Assembly (NCBI GenBank): GCA_016458225.1
Contig: JAEMGR010000005.1
Span: 744,001-808,000 of the forward strand
DNA length: 64,000 nucleotides
DNA from: Myxococcaceae bacterium JPH2
GTDB taxonomy: Bacteria; Myxococcota; Myxococcia; Myxococcales; Myxococcaceae
Reading direction: 5' to 3'
In this document: positions 17,165 to 25,737 of the stretch, piece after piece
Layout: each line of letters opens with the position of its first letter
Numbering within the stretch: position 1 is the stretch's first letter
Position numbers and translations under genes: made by a program
The notes under the pieces: model-generated
Database searches by the model: none
Told to the model about the DNA's origin: nothing
The model's input: only the letters and a program-made list of their open reading frames with translations

Positions 17165-17910
17165 CCGAGCCCCAGCCCCCGGACTCACGCCACGACGACG
17201 CGTTGACGGAGTTCGACCTCCCGCTCGTCCAACGGCTCGCGCTCCAGCTCCAGGTGACGGTGCTCAGCGTCCTCCTGCGCGCCAGCGACGTGCTGCTCGT
17301 GGTGCTGCGTCCCCGTCTGCTTGGGCCCTACCTGGGAATCTGGTGGGAAGGGATTCTGCGCACGCCCTACCGCGCGCGACGTTCGTTCGAGGTCGTCCGC
17401 GCGCTGCAAGCCAGCGGGCAGCGCTTCCGCGAACTGGTGTATGGCGAAACGCCGCTCGTCACCGCGCTGTTTGTCTTGAAGCGCGCCGGGGTCGGGCCCT
17501 CAAGCCGGCTGGTGGACCTGGGCGCGGGCCGAGGCCGCGTACTCATCGCGGCGAGCTGGCTGGGCTCGCTCGCGCACGGCGTGGAGCTGCTCGCGGAGCA
17601 CGTGAATCGGGTCGCCCCGAGACTCCGGGCCGCGGGCATGACGCTGGAAGAGGGAGACATGATGCGGGCGGACCTGAGCCAGGCCACGCATGTCTTCACC
17701 AACTGGGTAGCGCTCGGCGATGAGACGAAGGCCCGGCTGGTCGCGCACCTGCGCACCTGCCAACCCGGAACGCGCATCATCACCGTGACCCGGTCCATCG
17801 AGGCCGAGGACTTCCCGCGCCGCTCGCGGCACTGGGCCCTCTTCTCCTGGGGTTTGGAAGCGGTGTGGGTCCACGAATATCGCCCCAAGGCTCCGCCCGA
17901 GCTGGCATGA
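17161..17910 (+). CDS. class I SAM-dependent methyltransferase with N-terminal hydrophobic segment
   Basis: A 249-residue protein overlapping the previous methyltransferase by ATGA. The SAM motif I is LVDLGAGRGRVLIAAS, and the segment VELLAEHVNRVAPRL follows; the TNWVALGDETKARLV stretch resembles motif IV of small DOT1-like or class I methyltransferases. A hydrophobic N-terminal helix (LQVTVLSVLLRASDVLLVVL) could associate with the membrane. Substrate unknown; a membrane-linked protein or lipid target is possible. Coupling to the RsmJ-like gene implies co-translation, not a shared substrate. Confidence 0.75.
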   Translation: MTEPQPPDSRHDDALTEFDLPLVQRLALQLQVTVLSVLLRASDVLLVVLRPRLLGPYLGIWWEGILRTPYRARRSFEVVRALQASGQRFRELVYGETPLVTALFVLKRAGVGPSSRLVDLGAGRGRVLIAASWLGSLAHGVELLAEHVNRVAPRLRAAGMTLEEGDMMRADLSQATHVFTNWVALGDETKARLVAHLRTCQPGTRIITVTRSIEAEDFPRRSRHWALFSWGLEAVWVHEYRPKAPPELA

Positions 17911-17971
17911 CGGGCCCCGGCCCCCTCGCCTCCCCCTTCACCGAACGGTCCCCTGAGCGGGGGCCTCTCGG

Positions 17972-20614
17972 ATGCGCAGTCTTCCCGCCATGACCCGACG
18001 AAGTCCGCCGCCCTCCCGGGCGTCCACCGCGCCCCAGTCGCCCAGCGCTTGCGTTCGCGTGCGAGGCGCCCGTCAGCACAACCTCCGCGACGTCGATGTC
18101 GACATTCCTCGCGACGCGCTCGTGGTCTTCACCGGGGTCTCCGGCTCGGGCAAGTCCTCGCTGGCCTTCGGGACGCTCTACGCGGAGGCGCAGCGGCGCT
18201 ACTTCGAGTCGGTGGCGCCCTACGCGCGACGCCTGCTCGACCAGGTCGGCGTCCCCGAGGTCGACTCCATCGAGGGGCTCCCGCCCGCCGTCGCCCTCCA
18301 GCAACAGCGCGGCACGCCCACGACGCGCTCGTCGGTGGGCAGCGTCACGACGCTGTCCAACTCGCTGCGCCTGCTGTACTCGCGCGCGGGCACCTATCCG
18401 CCCAAGCAGCCCCACCTGGAGGCCGAGGCGTTCTCGCCCAACACGCCCGCGGGCGCGTGTCCGCAGTGCCACGGGTTGGGCCGCGTGTATGAAGTCACCG
18501 AGCGCTCGCTCGTACCGGACGACTCGCTCACCATCCGCGAGCGCGCCATCGCCGCGTGGCCGCCCGCATGGCACGGCCAGAACCTGCGCGACATCCTCGT
18601 GTCGCTCGGGTACGACGTGGACCGCCCCTGGCGCGAGCTGCCCAAGAAGGACCGCGATTGGATCCTCTTCACCGAGGAGCAGCCCGTCGTCCCGGTCTAC
18701 GCGGGGCTGACGCCGCAGGAGACCCGGCGCGCGTTGCAGCGCAAGGATCCGCCCAGCTACATGGGCACCTTCTCCGGCGCGCGGCGCTACGTGCTCCAGA
18801 CGTTCGCGAGCACGGAGAGCCCCGCCATCAAGAAGCGCGTGCAGCAGCACCTGCTGAGCCAGGAGTGCCCGCTCTGCCACGGCAAGCGCCTGCGTCTCGA
18901 ATCCCTCTCCGTGACGTTCGCGGGCGTGGACATCGGTGAGCTGTCACGCCAGCCGCTCACCCGAGTCGCCGAGGCGTTGCGCCCCACCGCGGAAGGGACA
19001 GCGCGCGGCTGGGCCCAGCTCGTGCGCGAGCATCCCGAGAAGGCCCTGGTGGCCGAGCGCCTCGCGCGCGACGTGCTCGGGCGCATCCAGGTGTTGGTGG
19101 ACTTGGGGCTCGGTTACTTGTCGTTGGAGCGCAGCACGCCCACGCTGTCACCCGGCGAGCTTCAGCGCTTGCGGCTGGCCACGCAGATCCGCTCCAACCT
19201 GTTCGGCGTGGTGTACGTGCTCGATGAACCGTCGGCGGGGCTGCATCCCGCGGACACGCAGGCGCTCCTCCAGGCCCTCGAGTTGCTCAAGCGCTCGGGC
19301 AACTCCCTCTTCGTCGTGGAGCACGAGGTCGAGGTCATCCGCGCGGCGGACTGGGTGGTGGACATCGGGCCCGCCGCGGGCGAGCAGGGCGGACAGGTGC
19401 TCTACAGCGGTCCTCCCGCAGGACTGGAAGCCGTGGAGGCGTCGCAGACGCGGCGCTTCCTGCGCGAGGCGGACCTCGCCGTGCGCCGCACGCCCCGCGC
19501 GCCCCAAGGTCAACTCCAGTTGCGAGACATCACCCGCAACAACCTGCACCACCTCGACGTCGACATCCCGCTCAAGGCCCTCACCACCGTGACGGGCATC
19601 TCGGGCTCGGGCAAGTCGAGTCTGGTGAGCCAGGTGTTGGTGGAGCTGGTGTCTCGGCACCTGGGCCACGCGAACCCCACCGAGGAGCCCGAGGAGGGCG
19701 AGGAGCTGGAGCGCGCCGTGCCGCTCACGCTCGGCGGGAGGATTCACGGCGGCATGGAGGACATCCAGCGGCTGGTGGTGGTGGACCAGAGGCCCATCGG
19801 CCGCACGCCGCGCTCGAACCTCGCCACGTACACGGGCCTCTTCGACAACGTGCGCAAGCTCTTCGCCGGGACGAAGGAGGCGCGGGCGCGCAAGTACGAC
19901 GCCGGGCGCTTCTCCTTCAACGTGCCCAAGGGACGCTGCGAGACGTGCGCGGGCGAGGGCTTCGTCAGCGTCGAGCTCATCTTCCTGCCCAGCGTCTTCG
20001 CGCCCTGCCCCACGTGCCACGGCGCCCGCTACAACGCCCGGACACTGGAGATTCAATACCGAGGCAAGAACATCGCCGAGGTGCTGCGCATGACCGTGGA
20101 TGCGGCGCACGAGTTCTTCGCGGACGTGTCGCATGTGATGCGCTCGCTCGGCGTGTTGCGCGAGGTGGGCCTGGGCTACTTGAGACTGGGCCAACCCGCC
20201 ACGGAGCTGTCGGGGGGCGAAGCCCAGCGCATCAAGCTCGCGACGGAACTCCAGCGCACCCAGCATGGGGACACGCTGTACGTATTGGACGAGCCCACCA
20301 CGGGGCTCCATCCCGCGGATGTGGAGAAGCTCCTGGCGCAGCTCGATCGCCTGGTGAACGCGGGCAACACGGTGCTGCTGGTGGAGCACGACATGAGCCT
20401 CGTGGCACGAAGCGACTGGGTCATCGACATCGGCCCTGGGGCCGGCGAGGCCGGCGGGCGCGTCGTGGCCCAGGGCACTCCCGCGGAGGTGGCGCAGTCC
20501 CACGAGAGTCGCACCGCGCCGTTCCTCGCGAGGGCGCTGGGAGGCACTCGCGGACATGCGCGCCATCCCGTAGCATCACCTGCCCGCCGCTCCCGCACCG
20601 CGAGCTCCCACTGA
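17972..20614 (+). CDS. class II UvrA paralogue (UvrA2-type ABC ATPase)
   Basis: An 880-residue UvrA-family ABC ATPase with two nucleotide-binding modules. Walker A motifs are GVSGSGKSS (N-terminal) and GISGSGKSS (C-terminal); signatures are LSPGELQR and LSGGEAQR; Walker B regions are VLDEPSAGLHP and VLDEPTTGLHP. Zinc-binding CxxC pairs are present in GACPQCHG, ECPLCHG, CETCAGEG and CPTCHG. It is shorter than canonical UvrA (about 940 residues), and the region after the first Walker A is compact, as in class II UvrA proteins lacking the UvrB-binding domain. Such paralogues have been tied to DNA-damage tolerance or drug resistance. Start at 17972, or at 17990. Its stop overlaps the next ATG. 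Confidence 0.88.
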   Translation: MRSLPAMTRRSPPPSRASTAPQSPSACVRVRGARQHNLRDVDVDIPRDALVVFTGVSGSGKSSLAFGTLYAEAQRRYFESVAPYARRLLDQVGVPEVDSIEGLPPAVALQQQRGTPTTRSSVGSVTTLSNSLRLLYSRAGTYPPKQPHLEAEAFSPNTPAGACPQCHGLGRVYEVTERSLVPDDSLTIRERAIAAWPPAWHGQNLRDILVSLGYDVDRPWRELPKKDRDWILFTEEQPVVPVYAGLTPQETRRALQRKDPPSYMGTFSGARRYVLQTFASTESPAIKKRVQQHLLSQECPLCHGKRLRLESLSVTFAGVDIGELSRQPLTRVAEALRPTAEGTARGWAQLVREHPEKALVAERLARDVLGRIQVLVDLGLGYLSLERSTPTLSPGELQRLRLATQIRSNLFGVVYVLDEPSAGLHPADTQALLQALELLKRSGNSLFVVEHEVEVIRAADWVVDIGPAAGEQGGQVLYSGPPAGLEAVEASQTRRFLREADLAVRRTPRAPQGQLQLRDITRNNLHHLDVDIPLKALTTVTGISGSGKSSLVSQVLVELVSRHLGHANPTEEPEEGEELERAVPLTLGGRIHGGMEDIQRLVVVDQRPIGRTPRSNLATYTGLFDNVRKLFAGTKEARARKYDAGRFSFNVPKGRCETCAGEGFVSVELIFLPSVFAPCPTCHGARYNARTLEIQYRGKNIAEVLRMTVDAAHEFFADVSHVMRSLGVLREVGLGYLRLGQPATELSGGEAQRIKLATELQRTQHGDTLYVLDEPTTGLHPADVEKLLAQLDRLVNAGNTVLLVEHDMSLVARSDWVIDIGPGAGEAGGRVVAQGTPAEVAQSHESRTAPFLARALGGTRGHARHPVASPARRSRTASSH

Positions 20615-20997
20615 TGAAGACCTCAACCCGAAAGACCACAGCCAAGAAGACCGTGGCGAAGAAGACCGTGGCGAAGAAGACCGTGGCGAAGAAGACCGCA
20701 GCCAAGAAGACCGCAGCCAAGAAGACCGTCGCGAAGAAGGCTCCGGTGAAGGAGCCGGACACCTCGCGCCTCCAGAGGGCGCTGCACCCCATGCCACCGT
20801 TCGTCGAGCGGGCCCTCCAGGAGCACCGGCTCGTGGAGGCCTACAGGCAGCGTCCGGCCTACCAGCGGAATGACTACGTAGGGTGGATCTCCCGCGCCAA
20901 ACAGGAAGCGACCCGGCAGAAGCGCCTGAACCAGATGCTGGAGGAGCTGGCCGCGGGCCACGGCTACATGCGCATGGCGTGGCGCCCCAAGTCCTGA
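20614..20997 (+). CDS. (KKT)n-tailed YdeI/OmdA-like protein
   Basis: A 127-residue protein. Residues about 4-45 are nine near-identical AKKT(V/A) pentads, a histone H1-like basic tail. Residues about 65-127 match the YdeI/OmpD-associated (OmdA) C-terminal domain: Y-V-G-W-I-S-R-A-K followed by TRQKRLNQMLEELAAG, the pattern YxxWIxxAKxxxTRxxRIxxxxxxLAxG of that family. The basic tail suggests DNA or RNA binding. Its ATG overlaps the UvrA-paralogue stop (TGATG), so it is co-translated with a DNA-repair-type ATPase. Function unknown. Confidence 0.78.
   Translation: MKTSTRKTTAKKTVAKKTVAKKTVAKKTAAKKTAAKKTVAKKAPVKEPDTSRLQRALHPMPPFVERALQEHRLVEAYRQRPAYQRNDYVGWISRAKQEATRQKRLNQMLEELAAGHGYMRMAWRPKS
20641..20738 (+). 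repeat. 15-bp tandem repeat encoding AKKT(V/A) units
   Basis: Consecutive 15-bp units of the form GCCAAGAAGACCGTG / GCGAAGAAGACCGTG run through the 5' end of the gene, encoding the Lys-rich tail. Units differ at only one to three positions, mostly GTG versus GCA and GCC versus GCG, so copy number could change by slippage or recombination without frameshift. Confidence 0.85.
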
Positions 20998-21030
20998 GGC
21001 ACGTCTACGCGGGATCGAGAGACTCGCCAC

Positions 21031-21528
21031 TCAATTCCTGTCGTCAGACAGTTCGACCGGTGACGCCTGCTCGACCTTGAAGTCCAGGACCTCTTGCGCG
21101 AAGCGGGACATCCGCGCGCGCAGCTCCGCGAGAATCTCTCCTGGATGGCGACCGGAACGATTGGCCGCGTCCTCCAGCCGATCCTTGCAACGCAGGTCCG
21201 CGCAAAGACTCACGCCCACCCGGCGCTTGCTGTTCACGTCCGTGGTCAGCAGCCCCACCTCGGACGACCCGCCATAGGTGTGGCACCACTCGCACATGCT
21301 CGCCATGCGCTCTCCCCCCAGGGAATCCCGGCGGAAGATGATGCCAATCGGCTTCACGCTGCCCGTCGCGGCGAAGACGAGGTACACGCGCGCGCCCGAG
21401 GTCTCCGTCCAGGCGAGATAGTCCCGGACGAAATGGGGAAAGGAGACGCCCTTGGGCATCTCAATGACCCGGCGATCTCTCGGTCGGAATGCCTGGATGA
21501 GCGCCCGGTCAGTCTCGAGTCGGAACAC
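21031..21528 (-). CDS. FBP-type zinc protein (EF-G-binding/FusB-like C-terminal treble-clef)
   Basis: A 165-residue protein with four Cys expected to bind zinc: Cys79 and Cys82 (MCEWCHTYGG) and Cys109 and Cys114 (SLCADLRC). The sequence around them (IIFRRDSLGGERMASMCEWC, then GVSLCADLRCKDRLEDAA) matches the treble-clef finger of the FusB/FusC family, which binds EF-G and frees stalled ribosomes, giving fusidic-acid resistance in staphylococci. The start is taken as GTG at 21528 because AAGGAG ends 5 nt upstream; a longer frame begins with TTG at 21555. Role in translation rescue is inferred from the family. Confidence 0.8.
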   Translation of the reverse strand: MFRLETDRALIQAFRPRDRRVIEMPKGVSFPHFVRDYLAWTETSGARVYLVFAATGSVKPIGIIFRRDSLGGERMASMCEWCHTYGGSSEVGLLTTDVNSKRRVGVSLCADLRCKDRLEDAANRSGRHPGEILAELRARMSRFAQEVLDFKVEQASPVELSDDRN

Positions 21529-21597
21529 GACGGCTCCTTGAGGTAGTTCCTGCAACTAACAGGCAAGCCACCCCAGGTCCATTCAAGACGCGCGCGC

Positions 21598-22074
21598 TCA
21601 GAAGGTCATCGTCACCACCACCGTGTCGGAATACGCGCCCGACGCCACGTTCTGGAGGGCGGGAATCCTGCCATAGACAGGCAGGCTCACGTCCGCCCCG
21701 AGAATGGGCAGCACCGGCCCATAGCGTGACGTGCCCGAGCTGCCATCGCCCCAGACCGTCAGGTGCGCCGCGTCCATGTAGAGGTTGTAGGAGAGGGTAT
21801 TGGAGGAAGGTCCCTGCATCTGCCGAGCGGCGTAGCTGCCCGAGCTGCCTCGGCTCAAGGAGATGTTGACCACCGACAACTGCAGCAAGTCACAGCGGTA
21901 GCCCACGCTCCCCACCGTATCGAGCGGCACCGCGGAGCCCGGATTGTACGCGCCGAAGCTCAGGCCCACGATTCCCTGCAAGGAACACGAGGCCCCCGCC
22001 GACGCGGGCACCAACGCACACAGTCCCGCGAGGAAGAGGCCACCCCCGCGCCCTCGCACGTCGCGCCTATTCAT
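21598..22074 (-). CDS. spore coat protein U-domain (SCPU) subunit, distal
   Basis: A 158-residue secreted protein: Tat- or Sec-like N-terminus with an Arg-rich start (MNRRDVRGRGGG) and a hydrophobic core ending ASAGA. The mature part is a single SCPU fold with Cys in SCSLQG and YRCDLL, the NLYMDAAHLTVWGDGSSGT segment, and the terminal GAYSDTVVVTMTF donor-type strand typical of chaperone-usher subunits. Its ATG overlaps the usher stop by 8 bp. Like Myxococcus protein U, it would be exported by the adjacent usher and placed on the spore or cell surface. Confidence 0.88.
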   Translation of the reverse strand: MNRRDVRGRGGGLFLAGLCALVPASAGASCSLQGIVGLSFGAYNPGSAVPLDTVGSVGYRCDLLQLSVVNISLSRGSSGSYAARQMQGPSSNTLSYNLYMDAAHLTVWGDGSSGTSRYGPVLPILGADVSLPVYGRIPALQNVASGAYSDTVVVTMTF

Positions 22075-24409
22075 TCACACACCTCACCCGCCCCACGTCC
22101 ACGACCCGGCCCGACACCGCGGGGACATCCAAGGTGGCGACACATTGGCCCCCCGAAAACACCACCGTCGCCGGGTAGCGCCCCGGCGGCACGCCCGACA
22201 GCTCGAACTCTCCCTTCGCCCCCACCGGAGAGCTCCAGCGCTCCCCTCCCGCCTCGACTCTCAGCTCGCCATACGCGGGCGCGCGCGACTCCTCCCCCGT
22301 GACGAGCACCAGCCGTCCGCGCAGGGCGCGCAGCACCCGCGCGCGAAAGTCGAGCACCACGCCGCCCCGGCGCCACGGCACCACCATGGCCTCGGTCGTG
22401 GGCACCTGCATCTCCAGGGGAAGCTCCTCGTCCGAGAGTGACAAGCGATTGGGGCTGTAGGCTTGCAGTCGCGTCACCACGTACTCGCCCGCGGGGTCCG
22501 TGCGCCCGATGACATGGTTGTTCAAGCGCACCCCAATCCCTTCCACGCCCGTCACACGCACCAGCGCGAAGCCCTGGTCCACCACGCGGGTGGCGCGCAC
22601 GCGTCCGCCAATGGCGACCACTCCGCCAGACACCTCCGCCAATCCCACCAGGTTGCCCGCGGCCCACTCCATGCCCGCCGTGGCGCGGCCCACGTCTCCC
22701 TCGTAATCCACCCGCCCTCGCGCCTGCTCCGCGCGCCCCGTCTGTCCTTGGACCTGGAAGCCCCAGCCCCCCTCCAACGGCACGCCGCGCGAGACATCCA
22801 CCGAGGCCGTGTCCCCACCCACCGCGCGGCCATAGCCCACCGAGGCCGAGGTCCGCGCATCCAGGATGGCGCTGAGGAACACCGTCCCCTCCAGCGCGGC
22901 GACCCCGGACTGTTCCTGGCCTCGGCTCGCGGTGAAGGAGAGCGTGGCCAGGTCCGTCACCCGCGCGGACGTGGTCGCGCCCAGCCACGTGGTCCAGCCG
23001 CGGTCTCGCCAGTGCGTCACCGCGAGCTGTCCGCCCACGTTCACGCGATTGCCCAGCGAGAGGAAGAAGCCACCGCCCGTCTCCAGCCGTGGGTGATCAT
23101 CCGCCGGCGCGAGGTTGGTGTGGGCATAGTGAGCGCTCATCGCTCGCGTGAAGAACGAGCCGCCCATCCACTGTCCTTGCAACGCGTAGGCGACTCCCGC
23201 CGCCACGCCTGTCTGTCCTTCGCTCCGGCTCACGGCCTCCGCCAGCTCCATCGCCCCCACCGGAAGCTGCGCGGTCTGCATGAGCCCCGTGCTCAGGCGG
23301 TCCGGGGACACCTCCAGACGCACCCCGGGCGTCAGCCATGGCGTCGTGCCCACGCGGAAGCTGCCCAACAGCAGCGGCGATCCGAAGTCGAAGCTGCGCG
23401 TGGCCAGGGACTGCCGCTCGGCCCCCACCGAGAGGTGATAGTCGACCACGCCCGGCGCCAGGAGCTGCTCGCCCAGCGAGTACGAGGAGCGCACCTCGCG
23501 GGCGCGACCGAACGCGTCCCGCACCACGTAGCGCGTGGAGCCTTCGCCCCGAGGCACCGTGACGTTCTCCAGTCGGAATGGCCCAGGCGGCAGGTCCGTG
23601 CGACGCACGAGCTGGTTGTTGACGTAGACCTCCAGCGACGACGGCGTGCTGACGTCCCCCGCGAAGTCCTGCACCGGGTTGCGCACGAAGTAGGGATTGA
23701 GTTCGAACGAGCGCAGCACGTGCAGCCCCGCCACCACGGCGCCACCGCCCAGGGCACCGCCATAGCCGGTGGACTCCCCCGCGATGGCGCGCACCATGAC
23801 CTCAGGGAAATCCACCGTGAGCTGCGTCAGGCCGCGCAGAGGCTCGCGGCCTGGATGCCACTGCGCCTGCGTGGTGAACAGGCCCCGGCCCACCGAGGCG
23901 CCCACCTCCCCAAACAGGGTCAGCCACGTGTTGCGCGTTCGCGCGGCGTAGTTCAGGAAGCCACTCGGATCGCCTCGCACGCCGTAGCCCCGAGGCGGCT
24001 CCAGGGCCAGGTCGATGCGCGTTGGACGAAACGCCGTGGCAGGCAGCCGGACCTGGAGCGTGGCCGCGCGCGCGTCGAACTGGAACGTCGTGTCCGGAGC
24101 CAAGGAGCGCAGCGAGACATAGCCCTGCCCCGCGACGACCTCCGTGCGTCCCCCCAGCTTCCCCATGTCCACGTCGCATTCCTGGAGCGTGGAGAGCGGG
24201 AGCCACACGTCCTCGTCGCGCAGCAGGGGGAACACCTCACCGCGCGGGATGTCATTGAGGGTCAGCTCGGCGACGATGGGCTCTTGCGGCGCCACCCGCG
24301 CCTCGGGAGTCGGGAGCGCTCGCGCCTCCAGGCCCATCACCAGGAGCGAGGCCGCGCACGCCCATCCCAGGTGCCCCCACGAGCGCCGTGCCGACATGGC
24401 CCGAGACAT
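22067..24409 (-). CDS. outer-membrane usher of a sigma-type chaperone-usher system
   Basis: A 780-residue FimD/PapC-family usher forming the outer-membrane pore for SCPU subunits. A signal sequence (LGWACAASLLVMGLEARALP) is followed by the N-terminal chaperone-binding domain (AELTLNDIPRGEVFPLL), the 24-strand barrel and plug (VYVNNQLVRRTDLPPGPF, DAFGRARE), and C-terminal beta-sandwich domains with Cys pair (GGQCVATLDVP, RVRCVNE). It is smaller than enterobacterial ushers (over 800 residues) but normal for SCPU systems. It follows the chaperone gene by 10 bp and overlaps the distal SCPU gene. Equivalent to the Myxococcus xanthus usher needed for spore-coat protein assembly. Confidence 0.9.
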   Translation of the reverse strand: MSRAMSARRSWGHLGWACAASLLVMGLEARALPTPEARVAPQEPIVAELTLNDIPRGEVFPLLRDEDVWLPLSTLQECDVDMGKLGGRTEVVAGQGYVSLRSLAPDTTFQFDARAATLQVRLPATAFRPTRIDLALEPPRGYGVRGDPSGFLNYAARTRNTWLTLFGEVGASVGRGLFTTQAQWHPGREPLRGLTQLTVDFPEVMVRAIAGESTGYGGALGGGAVVAGLHVLRSFELNPYFVRNPVQDFAGDVSTPSSLEVYVNNQLVRRTDLPPGPFRLENVTVPRGEGSTRYVVRDAFGRAREVRSSYSLGEQLLAPGVVDYHLSVGAERQSLATRSFDFGSPLLLGSFRVGTTPWLTPGVRLEVSPDRLSTGLMQTAQLPVGAMELAEAVSRSEGQTGVAAGVAYALQGQWMGGSFFTRAMSAHYAHTNLAPADDHPRLETGGGFFLSLGNRVNVGGQLAVTHWRDRGWTTWLGATTSARVTDLATLSFTASRGQEQSGVAALEGTVFLSAILDARTSASVGYGRAVGGDTASVDVSRGVPLEGGWGFQVQGQTGRAEQARGRVDYEGDVGRATAGMEWAAGNLVGLAEVSGGVVAIGGRVRATRVVDQGFALVRVTGVEGIGVRLNNHVIGRTDPAGEYVVTRLQAYSPNRLSLSDEELPLEMQVPTTEAMVVPWRRGGVVLDFRARVLRALRGRLVLVTGEESRAPAYGELRVEAGGERWSSPVGAKGEFELSGVPPGRYPATVVFSGGQCVATLDVPAVSGRVVDVGRVRCVNE

Positions 24410-24419
24410 GACGGAGGAC

Positions 24420-25193
24420 TCAAGACGCGCAGGGCGCCGCCCCGCTGTTGGGAATGGCGACGGTCTGGCGAAGCACGCCCTGGTCCGTCTCCACCTCCAG
24501 CTCCACGGAGCGCACCTTTCGACAGTGCTCCGGAGGAACCTCCAGCTCGAAGACCTGCGAGCCTCCGGCCAGCACGTACCAACCCGGCTGTCCCAGCTCC
24601 GCCACGGCCTTGCCCTCTGCGTCCAGGCCGTGGCCGCGCGCCTGACGCACGAAGAAGTTCACCGTGCCCGCGTTGCGCACGCGCAGGCGCAGGCGCGAGG
24701 CGCGCACCTCCGCGTCCTCGATGCGCCCCTCGAAGACCCGGCGCTTGGGCGCGACGAACACCGGCAGCGAGACACGGGTGAGGACCTTCAGGCCCGCCGT
24801 GGGCACGGCGGGCTCCAGCGGCGGCAGCTCCTCCACGATGAGCCGGAAGGCCCGCTCCGCCTCCGCGGGAGCCGAGGAGAGCCCCACCCGAATGGGACGA
24901 GACTCCCCTGGCTCCAGCGTCAGCATCGACGGGAAGAAGAACAGCTCCTGCGTGGGTTCGAGCGTCATGTGTCCGCGCTCGTCCTGGGCCCAGGTGTGGA
25001 CCGAGGCCTGGAAGCGCGTGGGCTCCGTGCCTTGGTTCTTCACCATCACCACCGTCCCGCGGGCGCCGGACGCCAGTTCGAGCCGGACCGGGTTCACCTC
25101 CACCGAAGAGGCACTCACGCCCCTCGGGAGCATGCAGGCCAAGGCGGCCCATCCCACGAGGGCTCGGGTCCGGGAGAGCAAGCGGATGCACAT
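24420..25193 (-). CDS. periplasmic pilus-assembly chaperone (PapD-like)
   Basis: A 257-residue chaperone with a signal peptide (LVGWAALACMLPRGVSA) and two Ig-like domains. The N-terminal domain has VNPVRLELASGARG, the TRFQASVHTWAQDE strand with a basic residue ahead of it, and LEPGESRPIRVGL, matching the donor-strand chaperone fold; VEELPP is the usual FRLIVEELP-type motif between domains. It would fold SCPU subunits and deliver them to the usher. It lies between the proximal SCPU gene (16-bp gap) and the usher (10-bp gap). Confidence 0.9.
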   Translation of the reverse strand: MCIRLLSRTRALVGWAALACMLPRGVSASSVEVNPVRLELASGARGTVVMVKNQGTEPTRFQASVHTWAQDERGHMTLEPTQELFFFPSMLTLEPGESRPIRVGLSSAPAEAERAFRLIVEELPPLEPAVPTAGLKVLTRVSLPVFVAPKRRVFEGRIEDAEVRASRLRLRVRNAGTVNFFVRQARGHGLDAEGKAVAELGQPGWYVLAGGSQVFELEVPPEHCRKVRSVELEVETDQGVLRQTVAIPNSGAAPCAS

Positions 25194-25209
25194 GACGCGT
25201 CGGTCTCCC

Positions 25210-25737
25210 TCAGAAGGTGATGGTGGCGACGACGACGTCGCTGTAGTTGCCCGAGGGCACGTTCTGCCCCTTGGCCACGGTGCCGTAGACAGGCACGGGA
25301 ACGGACAAGCCCGTGCCCACGTAGGCCAGGCCCGTGCCCGCGGTGTTGCCCCACACCACGAGGCGCGCGGCGTCCTGGTCCAGCGAATAGGACAGGTAGT
25401 TCGCCGAGGCCGTGTTCTTCATCCGACGCAGCGGCGCGGCATCCGTGGAGCCCGTGTCCGCGTTGGAGCCCTGCCCCATCGTGATGACAGCCGTGCCCAA
25501 CAGCGTGCACTGCACGTTCATGGTGCCGGAGCCGAGCAGGTCCACGCCTGTGCTCGCGTTGAGGATGACCGGGTCATAGCTGCCGAAGTTGAGGGTGCCC
25601 GAGCTGATGCTGCACACCGAGCCCACCGTGGCCGTCACCGTCAGGTTCGCGGTGGCCGTGGCGGCGTGCGCGTCGGAGAACGAGGCGAATGCAGAGGCGA
25701 CGCCAATGACAGCGGCAACACGCGAGATGGCTTTCAT
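25210..25737 (-). CDS. spore coat protein U-domain (SCPU) subunit, proximal
   Basis: A 175-residue secreted subunit from the ATG at 25737, with signal peptide MKAISRVAAVIGVASAFAS ending SDAHA. The SCPU domain has VGSVCSISSGTLNFGSYD, a second Cys in NVQCTLLG, LSYSLDQDAARLVVWGN, and the terminal GNYSDVVVATITF. It is related to the distal SCPU gene at 21598 but longer and clearly divergent, so the cluster offers two different subunits for one usher. A longer frame to 25851 lacks a signal sequence and is rejected. GGAG lies about 9 nt before the start. Confidence 0.9.
   Translation of the reverse strand: MKAISRVAAVIGVASAFASFSDAHAATATANLTVTATVGSVCSISSGTLNFGSYDPVILNASTGVDLLGSGTMNVQCTLLGTAVITMGQGSNADTGSTDAAPLRRMKNTASANYLSYSLDQDAARLVVWGNTAGTGLAYVGTGLSVPVPVYGTVAKGQNVPSGNYSDVVVATITF

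Noticed and set aside
20641-20738. Possible CRISPR-like array of short direct repeats
   Set aside because: Units are 15 bp, contiguous without spacers, and encode an in-frame Lys-rich tail.
22463-24781. A 772-codon plus-strand frame across usher and chaperone
   Set aside because: It crosses two real minus-strand genes and has His/Arg/Ala low-complexity composition.
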